Below are positions 23,334 to 30,289 of a DNA stretch of 32,579 nt, piece by piece. Position 1 is the stretch's first letter; each line of letters opens with the position of its first letter. The notes below the pieces were generated by a model. The model had not been told where the DNA came from. It saw only the letters and a list, made by a program, of their open reading frames with translations, and made no database searches. The DNA comes from an uncultured Sinobacteraceae bacterium. Lineage in GTDB: Bacteria; Pseudomonadota; Gammaproteobacteria; Steroidobacterales; Steroidobacteraceae. The stretch is taken from NCBI GenBank assembly GCA_937902995.1, contig CALEKY010000103.1, forward strand, positions 1-32,579. The letters run 5' to 3'. The position numbers and the translations under genes are program-made.

Positions 23334-24215
23334 ATGGCCCACGCACATTCTTCTGCCCCATCCGACAAGTACTACGTTCCGCACGGAAGCCCGTGGCCGA
23401 TCGTCGGCTCGGCCGCGCTGTTCACGACCGTGGGCGGAGCGGCCCTCTGGCTGAACGATTCCGGCTCCGGTCCGCTCGTCATGAGCCTCGGCCTCTTGCT
23501 CCTGGCCGTCATGTTCATCGGCTGGTTCGGTGCCGTGATCAAGGAGAGCGAAGCGCGGTTGTACAACGCCGCGGTGGACCGCTCCTTCCGCATGGGAATG
23601 ATGTGGTTCATCTTCTCCGAAGTGATGTTCTTCGCCGCGTTCTTCGGCGCGCTGTTCTACGCACGCCAGTTCTCGATCCCGTGGTTGGGCGGCGAAGGCG
23701 TCAAGTTCTTCACCAAGTATCTGTTGTGGCAGGACTACGAGGCGGCTTGGCCGTCCAACGGTCCGGCGAATGTCGGCGGCGAGTTCGAAACCATTCCGGC
23801 GTTCGGCCTGCCGGCGATCAATACGGCGATCCTCTTGTTGTCCGGCGTGACCGTCACGATCGCCCATCACGCGCTCAAGGCCGGCAATCGCACCGTGCTC
23901 AACGTTTTCCTGGCCGCGACGTTCCTGCTGGGCTTCATCTTCGTGTACTTGCAGGCGACCGAGTACATCCATGCTTACCACGAGCTCAACCTGACGCTCG
24001 GCAGCGGCATTTACGGCTCGACGTTCTTCATGCTCACCGGCTTCCACGGCTTCCACGTGACGCTCGGCGCGATCATGCTGTTCGTCGTGTGGCTGCGCTG
24101 CCTGAAGGGTCACTTCACGCCGACGCATCACTTCGCCTTCGAAGGCGTCGCCTGGTATTGGCACTTCGTCGACGTGGTGTGGTTGGGCTTGTTCGTATTC
24201 GTCTATTGGATCTAA
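23334..24215 (+). CDS. coxC: Cytochrome c oxidase subunit III
   Basis: Membrane subunit without cofactors that supports proton uptake and stability of subunit I. It is 293 aa with seven transmembrane helices. Typical segments are YYVPHGSPWPI near the start, FIFSEVMFFAAFFGALFYAR, LQATEYIHAYHELNLTLGSGIYGSTFFMLTGFHGFHV, and WYWHFVDVVWLGLFVFVYWI at the end. ATG 23334 gives the normal N-terminus; no strong ribosome binding site is seen. It is separated from ctaG by 45 bp and followed by a strong hairpin. Confidence 0.97.
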   Translation: MAHAHSSAPSDKYYVPHGSPWPIVGSAALFTTVGGAALWLNDSGSGPLVMSLGLLLLAVMFIGWFGAVIKESEARLYNAAVDRSFRMGMMWFIFSEVMFFAAFFGALFYARQFSIPWLGGEGVKFFTKYLLWQDYEAAWPSNGPANVGGEFETIPAFGLPAINTAILLLSGVTVTIAHHALKAGNRTVLNVFLAATFLLGFIFVYLQATEYIHAYHELNLTLGSGIYGSTFFMLTGFHGFHVTLGAIMLFVVWLRCLKGHFTPTHHFAFEGVAWYWHFVDVVWLGLFVFVYWI

Positions 24216-24223
24216 GGGCTCGA

Positions 24224-24256
24224 GCGGTCTGGCCGGCAAAGCGCTAGCCAGACCGC
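24224..24256. terminator. Hairpin terminator region between coxC and the DUF2909 gene
   Basis: GCGGTCTGGC (24224-24233) and GCCAGACCGC (24247-24256) form a perfect 10-bp stem with a 13-nt loop, 8 bp after the coxC stop. The genes on both sides converge here, so a two-way terminator fits. No T-run is present. Confidence 0.55.
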
Positions 24257-24269
24257 AACCTGCGATCAC

Positions 24270-24290
24270 GACTCACCGCTCACGAGTCAC
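24270..24290 (-). repeat. GTGAGTC-type heptamer array
   Basis: Three exact 7-bp units: GACTCAC, CGCTCAC and GAGTCAC. Read on the minus strand this is the GTGAGTG/TGAGTGG family of 16126-16153. Confidence 0.6.
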
Positions 24291-24331
24291 ACACCAGAAC
24301 GTTTCCGGTCCGCAACTCGTGAGCCGGTCTT

Positions 24332-24544
24332 TCATTGCCCGACGCCGTGAGGCGCGATGAGGCCCTGCCACCAGGCGATGAAGAGCAGGATGAATAGCGC
24401 GACGGACAATCCGACGCGCACGGTGAGCGCACGGACCATCTTCTTCGACCCGCCCTTGTCGTTGACGAGGTGAAACAGGCCTGAGCCGAGACTGACGATG
24501 ATGGCGATCAGGCACGCGATGATGAGGAATTTGATGAAACTCAT
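24332..24544 (-). CDS. Twin transmembrane protein, DUF2909
   Basis: A 70-aa inner membrane protein with two helices (about residues 3-26 and 42-62) joined by the basic loop HLVNDKGGSKKMVRALTVRVG. FKFLIIACLIAIIVSLGSGLFHLV and ALTVRVGLSVALF match the DUF2909 family, found beside surf1 in cox clusters of many gammaproteobacteria. The function is unknown; assembly of the oxidase is a guess from position. It is read opposite to surf1, leaving a 111-bp divergent gap. Confidence 0.85.
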   Translation of the reverse strand: MSFIKFLIIACLIAIIVSLGSGLFHLVNDKGGSKKMVRALTVRVGLSVALFILLFIAWWQGLIAPHGVGQ

Positions 24545-24655
24545 GGGCGGAAATCGATGATTGGAGCGGGTGCGCTCGGCGGGATCTCGAGCTGACTTCG
24601 ATCGGTCGTAAGCGCAACCGCAGCGGTATGACGACTGTTCCCCGCGAGTATATAC

Positions 24656-25378
24656 GTGGCAACGCTGTTCGGCCGTCGATTCGCTCCAACTTTGTCAGGT
24701 ACCGTGCTGGCGCTCGTCGGTATCGTCAGCGTCGGGCATTTGGGGATGTGGCAGCTCGGCCGCGCTGACGAAAAGCGCCAGATCCTCGAACAAATTGCCG
24801 CAGGTGCAGCAAGCGTCGCTCCGCTGACTTCCATCGATGCGCAGTTGCCGCGCTATCAAACCGTGACTGCAACCGGTCGCTACGACGGCGACCGCCAAAT
24901 CCTGCTGGACAATATGCCATCGCCCCGCGGAATGCCGGGCTATCGAGTACTGACTCCATTCGAATTGCAGGGCGGCGGATGGATTCTGGTGGATCGTGGC
25001 TGGCTGCCCGTCGGCCCGTCTCGAGCCGTCCTGCCGGACGTTGCCGTCGAAGGCAACGAGCGCACGATCCGCGGGCGACTCGACGAGTTGCCGCGTCCCG
25101 GCATACGGCTAGGATCGAATACGGCAGGCGAAGGCTGGCCGCGGGTGATGAATTTTCCCGAGCATGCCGATCTCGAACGCGCGCTCGAACGCGGGATCGG
25201 GCCTTACATCGTGCGGCTGGATCCGTCGGAACCCGATGGCTTCGAACGAGCCGGCATCGTCGCGCCCGATTTCGGGCCTGGACGCCACATTGCGTATGCA
25301 GTGCAGTGGTTCGGCCTCGGGCTCGTTATGCTGTTCTTGTACGTTTTCTTGAGCCTCAAAACCGAACACCACCGATGA
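24656..25378 (+). CDS. SURF1 family cytochrome oxidase assembly protein
   Basis: Inner membrane protein that supplies heme A to subunit I. It is 240 aa from a GTG start, with a transmembrane helix at each end (about 12-32 and 215-234). Family segments are GMWQLGRADEKRQIL, the conserved GRYDGDRQILLDNMP, GYRVLTPFEL, ILVDRGWLP, and the end HIAYAVQWFGLGLVMLFLYVFLSLK. It overlaps the next gene by four bases (ATGA), so the two are translationally coupled. Confidence 0.94.
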   Translation: MATLFGRRFAPTLSGTVLALVGIVSVGHLGMWQLGRADEKRQILEQIAAGAASVAPLTSIDAQLPRYQTVTATGRYDGDRQILLDNMPSPRGMPGYRVLTPFELQGGGWILVDRGWLPVGPSRAVLPDVAVEGNERTIRGRLDELPRPGIRLGSNTAGEGWPRVMNFPEHADLERALERGIGPYIVRLDPSEPDGFERAGIVAPDFGPGRHIAYAVQWFGLGLVMLFLYVFLSLKTEHHR

Positions 25379-25995
25379 CCGAACCGGCCCCATCCGAATC
25401 GAATCGCCCAAGCTCGCGAGCGCAGTTCTGGCTGCTCGCCGCTTTGTTCCTGGTGCCGCTGGCGATCGCATTTTTCATGTACTACGGAGCCGGCTGGCGT
25501 CCGCAGGGCACCGTGAACAAAGGCGATCTCATCCATCCGGCGCGTCCGCTGAAGGCCAATACCTTCCTGGATCCGCAGGATCAGACGATCGAGGAGGACA
25601 TCCTCACGGGCAAATGGACGCTCGTCTACATCGGCAACGGTCAGTGCGATGCACGTTGCCGCGAAGCGCTGACGCTCATGCGTCAGACACGCCTTGCGCT
25701 CGGCAAAGACGCACCGCGCGTGCGAGGCGTGTTCTTCGCGACCGCCGATTGCTGCGATTCGAGCTATCTCAACGCCGAGCACGCCGGTTTGATCGTCGCC
25801 CGCGCCGATGAGGCGAGCGATCGCGAATGGTTGAATCAATTTCCGCAATATTCGGGCGTGCCCGTCGAGCAGGCAGGACGGATCTACATCGTCGATCCGC
25901 TCGGCAATCTCATGATGAGCTATGCGCCGGATGCGCCCGATAAGGCGCTGCTCGAAGACCTGAAAAAACTATTGAAGCAGTCGCACATCGGATAG
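25375..25995 (+). CDS. Membrane-anchored thioredoxin/Sco-like protein of the cox cluster
   Basis: A 206-aa protein with one N-terminal transmembrane helix (about residues 18-38) and a periplasmic thioredoxin-like domain. The Cys pair is C91-x3-C95 in GNGQCDARCREAL, spaced as in Sco copper chaperones. A second pair is Cys126-Cys127 in TADCCDSS. IYIVDPLGNLMMSY near the end matches the Sco/thioredoxin fold. No histidine is seen at the place of the Sco copper ligand, so a thiol-redox role is as likely as copper delivery. It overlaps surf1 by 4 bp and precedes ctaA by 7 bp. Confidence 0.88.
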   Translation: MTEPAPSESNRPSSRAQFWLLAALFLVPLAIAFFMYYGAGWRPQGTVNKGDLIHPARPLKANTFLDPQDQTIEEDILTGKWTLVYIGNGQCDARCREALTLMRQTRLALGKDAPRVRGVFFATADCCDSSYLNAEHAGLIVARADEASDREWLNQFPQYSGVPVEQAGRIYIVDPLGNLMMSYAPDAPDKALLEDLKKLLKQSHIG

Positions 25996-26002
25996 CTGCC
26001 CA

Positions 26003-27034
26003 ATGAATACCGAATCGCTTCGCGTCGTTTATTTCCGCCGCATCGCGCTCATCGGCGTGCTGCTCGGCTTGTGCGTCATCGTCATGGGCGCCTGGGTGCG
26101 CTTGAGCGATGCTGGTCTCGGCTGCCCGGATTGGCCCGGCTGCTACGGCCATCTCACGGCAGGCGCTGCCGCCAAGAACGCCGAAGAAGTGAACGCGGCA
26201 TTCCCGCATCGTCCGATCGAGTACCACAAGGCGGTCAAGGAGATGGTGCACCGCTATTTCGCGACTTCGCTCGGCCTCTTGATCGTCATCCTTGCGGGCT
26301 GGGCCATTGCCAACCGACGCGATCCCGAGCAGCCGTTGGTTCTGCCGCTCGTACTCGTCGGACTGGTGATCTTCCAGGGACTGCTCGGCATGTGGACCGT
26401 GACGCTGCTGCTCAAGCCGCTCATCGTCGTACTGCATCTCCTGGGCGGCCTGGCAACAATGGCGCTGCTCGCGTGGCTGGCGATGCCGAAGAAGCGTGCC
26501 GACGTTCCTGCGGAGCCTGCGCGCGGCCAGCCATGGACTGCACGCTGGGTCTCGCTGCGCTCACTGGCGCTGGCCGGCTTGGTCGTGCTCGTCCTGCAAA
26601 TCGCGCTCGGCGGTTGGACGAGCAGCAATTATTCAGCGCTCGCGTGCCCCGATTTTCCGACCTGCCAGAACTCGTTCTGGCCCGAAATGGATGCAAAAGA
26701 GGCGTTCGTCCTGTGGCGAGGGCTCGGCATCGATTACGAAGGCGGCGTGCTCGATCATCCCGCGCGGGTGGCCATTCATTTCGTGCATCGATTGGGCGCG
26801 ATCGTCGCTGCCATCGTGCTCGGTGCGCTGAGCATCCGGGCTTGGCGTTTCGGTGAGACCCGAGCGATCCGCACGGCAGGTGCCATGGTGGGCATCGTCT
26901 TGATTGCACAGCTGATATTGGGACCGGTGATGGTGGTCCGTGCGCTGCCGCTCGCCTTGGCGACCGCACATAACGGGGTCGCAGCGCTGCTCCTACTCGC
27001 GGTCGTGAGGTTGAATCGGGTCGTCCGGAGCTGA
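26003..27034 (+). CDS. ctaA: Heme A synthase CtaA (Cox15)
   Basis: Oxidises the C8 methyl of heme O to the formyl group of heme A. It is 343 aa with eight transmembrane helices in two similar halves. Heme-binding His candidates are His83 (EMVHRYFA), His145 (VVLHLLGG), His262 (HFVHRLGA) and His323 (ATAHNGVAAL). Two Cys pairs are present, 41/47 in GLGCPDWPGCYG and 215/221 in ACPDFPTC. LGGWTSSNYSALACPDFP is the second-half signature. ATG 26003 follows the previous stop by 7 bp. Substrate heme O comes from ctaB just downstream. Confidence 0.97.
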   Translation: MNTESLRVVYFRRIALIGVLLGLCVIVMGAWVRLSDAGLGCPDWPGCYGHLTAGAAAKNAEEVNAAFPHRPIEYHKAVKEMVHRYFATSLGLLIVILAGWAIANRRDPEQPLVLPLVLVGLVIFQGLLGMWTVTLLLKPLIVVLHLLGGLATMALLAWLAMPKKRADVPAEPARGQPWTARWVSLRSLALAGLVVLVLQIALGGWTSSNYSALACPDFPTCQNSFWPEMDAKEAFVLWRGLGIDYEGGVLDHPARVAIHFVHRLGAIVAAIVLGALSIRAWRFGETRAIRTAGAMVGIVLIAQLILGPVMVVRALPLALATAHNGVAALLLLAVVRLNRVVRS

Positions 27035-27076
27035 GGCTTCGGGATCGGCCCGCCTGCTGGATCCGTGCCGAGCGGC

Positions 27077-27082
27077 TACAAT
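27077..27082 (+). promoter_or_regulatory. Probable -10 box upstream of ctaB
   Basis: TACAAT in GCGGCTACAATTGTCGCC, 43 bp before the proposed ctaB start at 27125. The -35 region is not convincing. If real, transcription starts downstream of the first possible GTG (27065), which supports the start at 27125. Confidence 0.4.
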
Positions 27083-27124
27083 TGTCGCCCTTTTAGCGAC
27101 CTGCCTCGGATCCCTCCCCACGCC

Positions 27125-28027
27125 GTGACCTCCGCCGAAGTCAGAACGAATCCCAGTCGCGCGACTTGGAGGGACTACTACGAGCTCGGCAAGCCGCGCG
27201 TCGTCATGCTCATCATGATCACGGCGGTCGTCGGGATGTTCCTTGCGACGCCTGCCTTGCCGCCGCCGAATGTCCTCATTTTCGGCACGCTGGGCATCGC
27301 CTTAGCGGCTTCCTCGGCTGCAGCCATCAACCATGTGCTCGACCGTCGATTCGATGAGCAGATGGCACGCACGAAAAACCGCCCGCTGCCGACCGGACAC
27401 GTCACCGAGCGGCAGGCGCTGACGTATGCGGCGATCCTCGCCGTGCTGTCGATGGCCATGCTGTGGGGATGGGTGAATCCGCTCACCGCCGTGCTCACCT
27501 TCTGCACGCTCATCGGCTATGCAGTGATCTACACGGTGTGGTTGAAGCACGCCACACCGCAAAACATCGTGATCGGCGGCGCTGCCGGTGCCGCCCCGCC
27601 GGTGCTCGGTTGGACGGCGGTGACGGGCCAGATCGATCCGCATTCGCTGCTCTTGTTTCTGATCATTTTCACCTGGACGCCGCCGCACTTCTGGGCGCTC
27701 GCCATCGCGCGCCGCGACGAATATGCGAAGGCAGGCATCCCGATGCTGCCGGTGGCCTACAGCATCGAGTTCACGCGTTTGCACATCCTGCTCTACACGA
27801 TCTTGCTCGTGATCGTGACGTTGATGCCCTATCTCACCGGGATGAGCGGTTTGATTTACTTCGTCTCGGCGCTGGCGCTCGGCGGGTTCTTCATTTATCA
27901 CGCGTTACAGCTCAAGCGACGTGCGGACGAGCATTTGCCAATGCGCACGTTCGGCTTCTCGATCACGTATCTGGCCCTGCTGTTCGCAGCGTTACTGGTC
28001 GATCATTACATCGTTATCAAGCTGTAG
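27125..28027 (+). CDS. ctaB: Protoheme IX farnesyltransferase (heme O synthase) CtaB
   Basis: Adds a farnesyl group to heme B to give heme O. It is 300 aa from GTG 27125, with nine transmembrane helices, in the UbiA family. The first Asp-rich motif is NHVLDRRFD at residues 69-77, followed by QMARTKNRPLPTG. WTPPHFWALAIARRDEYAKAG, then GIPMLPV, is the second. LGKPRVVMLIMITAVVGMFLA is the typical start of helix 1. The frame is open to 27065; the start is chosen by family length and the -10 box ahead. It follows ctaA by 90 bp and is the last gene of the oxidase cluster. Confidence 0.95.
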   Translation: MTSAEVRTNPSRATWRDYYELGKPRVVMLIMITAVVGMFLATPALPPPNVLIFGTLGIALAASSAAAINHVLDRRFDEQMARTKNRPLPTGHVTERQALTYAAILAVLSMAMLWGWVNPLTAVLTFCTLIGYAVIYTVWLKHATPQNIVIGGAAGAAPPVLGWTAVTGQIDPHSLLLFLIIFTWTPPHFWALAIARRDEYAKAGIPMLPVAYSIEFTRLHILLYTILLVIVTLMPYLTGMSGLIYFVSALALGGFFIYHALQLKRRADEHLPMRTFGFSITYLALLFAALLVDHYIVIKL

Positions 28028-28123
28028 CTCGAATGTCGCCGCTCGGTGCCGTGAAATCGCACCAAACGCACCCGAACTGAACTTTGCACTTGCCTCCCCG
28101 TAACGCCTGGGCATAGTTGCGTC

Positions 28124-29326
28124 ATGCGACGCGCTCCCAGTAGCAAAATCGTCCCCTGGCTTCTGCTCGGCGTCGTCGCGCTCATCGCCTACGGATCGCT
28201 GTATCCGTTCAATTTCAAACCCGATGCCGTTTCCGGCGGGGTGCTCGAGGCACTCGGTCAGCTTTCCTGGGCACGTGCCGGACGCGGCGACCGTATCTCC
28301 AATGTCTTGTTGTATTTGCCGCTCGGCTTTTGTTTGGTGCTGTGGCTGCGCACGCGCCTCGAGCGCATCCACGCATTGCTGCTCGCTACGGCGTTGGGTG
28401 CGCTGCTCTCTCTGTCGATCGAGGTCGCTCAGGTCTATGTTTCGGCGCGCGTGCCGAGCCTCACCGATCTTGCCTTGAACGCGCTCGGCAGCGCGATCGG
28501 CGCCGTTGGCGGACTCGCTTGGCGATTGGGCGCCGCGTGGATGCACGCACCGCCGCACGCGGAACGACCGACCGGCGATCCGGGCGCGATGCTCCTCGTC
28601 GGCTTGTGGCTGCTCTGGCGTTTCGCACCCTTCGTCCCCCATTTCGATCTGGGGAAGCTGAAGGCGGCGCTACGGCCGTTGTTCGATCCGCAAATCGACG
28701 CTCAGCTCGCCTTTGCGTTTCTCGCCTGCTGGACGGTCGTTAGCCAGGCACTGGCGATGCTCGTCAGCCGGGTACGCTTACTGGAGGCTTTGCTCGCGTT
28801 GATCGCCATCGTGCTGGCGGGACGCTTGCTCGTGGCCGAACAAGCGTTCGTGCCGTCGGAGCTGGTTGCGCTCGTATTGCTGCTGCCGACATTGCTCCTG
28901 CTCGATCGGCTCACACCGGCACCGCGCAAGGCGTTGCTTGCAGCGGGGATTTTGGCGGTGTTTCTGATCAATCGATTGGCGCCCTTTCGCTTCGAGAGCG
29001 TCGCGAGCGAGTTCGATTTCTGGCCTTTCATGGTGTGGTTCGAAGCCGGAATCGGCCCGACGCTGAGGACCACCGACTGGGCGCTGCTTTGCGGCGAAGC
29101 GTTTCTATTCGGCGCGGTGTTGTGGACGCTGCGCCATTGCGGAATGCCGACGAAGCTCGCTGCTGGAACGACGCTCGTGCTTGCGCTCGCCACAGAAGTG
29201 CTCCAGCTTTGGATTGCCGGACACACCGGGTCGCTCACGGATCCGGCGCTCGCGGTTGCGGTCGCAGCAGCATTCTATTACCTGGATGCCCGCACGCGAC
29301 GGCGCGGTGCGCTCATCGTCCGTTGA
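28124..29326 (+). CDS. VanZ-like membrane protein with two VanZ-type halves
   Basis: A 400-aa integral membrane protein with about ten hydrophobic segments. The N-terminal half is a complete VanZ-like domain: YGSLYPFNF (23-31), RISNVLLYLPLGF (57-69) and SIEVAQVYVSARVPSLTDLALN (98-119). The C-terminal part repeats the pattern: INRLAPFRF (282-290), then ATEVLQLWIAGHTGSLTDPALA (356-377). VanZ family function is poorly known; vancomycin/teicoplanin resistance is one member's role. TTGCCT (28090-28095), 16 bp and CATAGT (28112-28117) could be a promoter; transcription would then start near the ATG. It is unrelated to the oxidase. Confidence 0.85.
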   Translation: MRRAPSSKIVPWLLLGVVALIAYGSLYPFNFKPDAVSGGVLEALGQLSWARAGRGDRISNVLLYLPLGFCLVLWLRTRLERIHALLLATALGALLSLSIEVAQVYVSARVPSLTDLALNALGSAIGAVGGLAWRLGAAWMHAPPHAERPTGDPGAMLLVGLWLLWRFAPFVPHFDLGKLKAALRPLFDPQIDAQLAFAFLACWTVVSQALAMLVSRVRLLEALLALIAIVLAGRLLVAEQAFVPSELVALVLLLPTLLLLDRLTPAPRKALLAAGILAVFLINRLAPFRFESVASEFDFWPFMVWFEAGIGPTLRTTDWALLCGEAFLFGAVLWTLRHCGMPTKLAAGTTLVLALATEVLQLWIAGHTGSLTDPALAVAVAAAFYYLDARTRRRGALIVR

Positions 29327-29328
29327 CC

Positions 29329-30072
29329 TCATTCGCCGATTCGCGCGCAACCCTTGAGCTCATCCCCATCGAAGGACGCGCGTGCGCTGTATGCGAAATA
29401 CGCACCCGACATCGAATCGCGGCACGGCTGCGCATCGACGAAAAGCTCGATCTTGTGTCCTTGAGCAGTGCCCGAATAGCTCACAGTGCCTTCTGCATCC
29501 TCGGATTGCAGCGCATCGATCGTCAGCTCCTTCGGCTCCTCCGGCTGACGCCAGATCAACTTGTCTTCCGGCGTAATTTCGATCGACCAGAACGGTTCGT
29601 TGCCGTACGCCCTGACGATGTAGTTCGGCGCCGGGGCGTTGCATCCCTGACCTTCACCCAGCGGTGCTGCATAAAGCACTTCCTCGAGGATGAAGGCGCC
29701 GGGGAAGCTGCTGGCTTCGGGCACGCTGTTCGGTAGCGGCGCGCGCTCGCCATGCGCTTCGACGTACACCTCGAAAGGTTTCTGTTCGTTGGCGAACGCT
29801 TCCCGCAACGATCCGTCGGTTTGATCGATGACCCACAGGCCTGCAGCGTCCCCGCACGGCTGGAACGTCGCTCGCTCGGCGGTCAACGACATTACGCCGC
29901 GCTTGAGCGCCAGGCTCGACTCCGCCGGAATGGGAACAGCAACGGAATCGGTGAGCTGAGGTAGTGGCGCAGGCTCCGCCGCCGGCTCGGCGGGCGGCGC
30001 TTGCCGCTCCGAGCACGCACACACTATGAGCGCACTCAGGCACACGCTGAACAACGAAGCAGGGCGAGACAT
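29329..30072 (-). CDS. Lipoprotein, COG3650-like
   Basis: A 247-aa outer-envelope protein of unknown function. The N-terminal signal ends in a lipobox, with acylated Cys20 in ALIVCACSERQ. A Pro/Ala-rich linker follows (about 25-55). Next is a META/COG3650-type arrangement: MSLTAERATFQPCGDAAGLW (about 60-80), then YGNEPFWSIEI, with the GNEPFW signature, and a C-terminal beta domain with QPCRDSMSGAYFAYSA. ATG 30072 has GGAGG upstream and is preferred over the open extension to 30393, which would lack the signal. It is convergent with the VanZ gene, 2 bp apart, and divergent from uvrD. Confidence 0.85.
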   Translation of the reverse strand: MSRPASLFSVCLSALIVCACSERQAPPAEPAAEPAPLPQLTDSVAVPIPAESSLALKRGVMSLTAERATFQPCGDAAGLWVIDQTDGSLREAFANEQKPFEVYVEAHGERAPLPNSVPEASSFPGAFILEEVLYAAPLGEGQGCNAPAPNYIVRAYGNEPFWSIEITPEDKLIWRQPEEPKELTIDALQSEDAEGTVSYSGTAQGHKIELFVDAQPCRDSMSGAYFAYSARASFDGDELKGCARIGE

Positions 30073-30195
30073 CGAGCCTCCGAGCTTGTCCGGCCGGTCC
30101 GCGTATCGCGGCACGCAAACCGATTTTCGCGGCGAAGAATAGCTGCAACCGACAGAAGTTAAAAAGCCGACGCACCCAGCCGGTGCGGTGCAAGC

Positions 30196-30201
30196 TACAA
30201 T
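30196..30201 (+). promoter_or_regulatory. Possible -10 box upstream of uvrD
   Basis: TACAAT in AAGCTACAATTCCGGC, 88 bp before uvrD. No clear -35 box. I looked for a LexA (SOS) box of the CTG-N10-CAG type in the 217-bp divergent gap and saw none. Confidence 0.3.
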
Positions 30202-30289
30202 TCCGGCTTGTTTTCGTCGAGCGGATTGCGGATCGTGAACAGTCGAGAACCTGCATTCACCGCTCCTGCTCCCTAGAGATCGCAATTCG

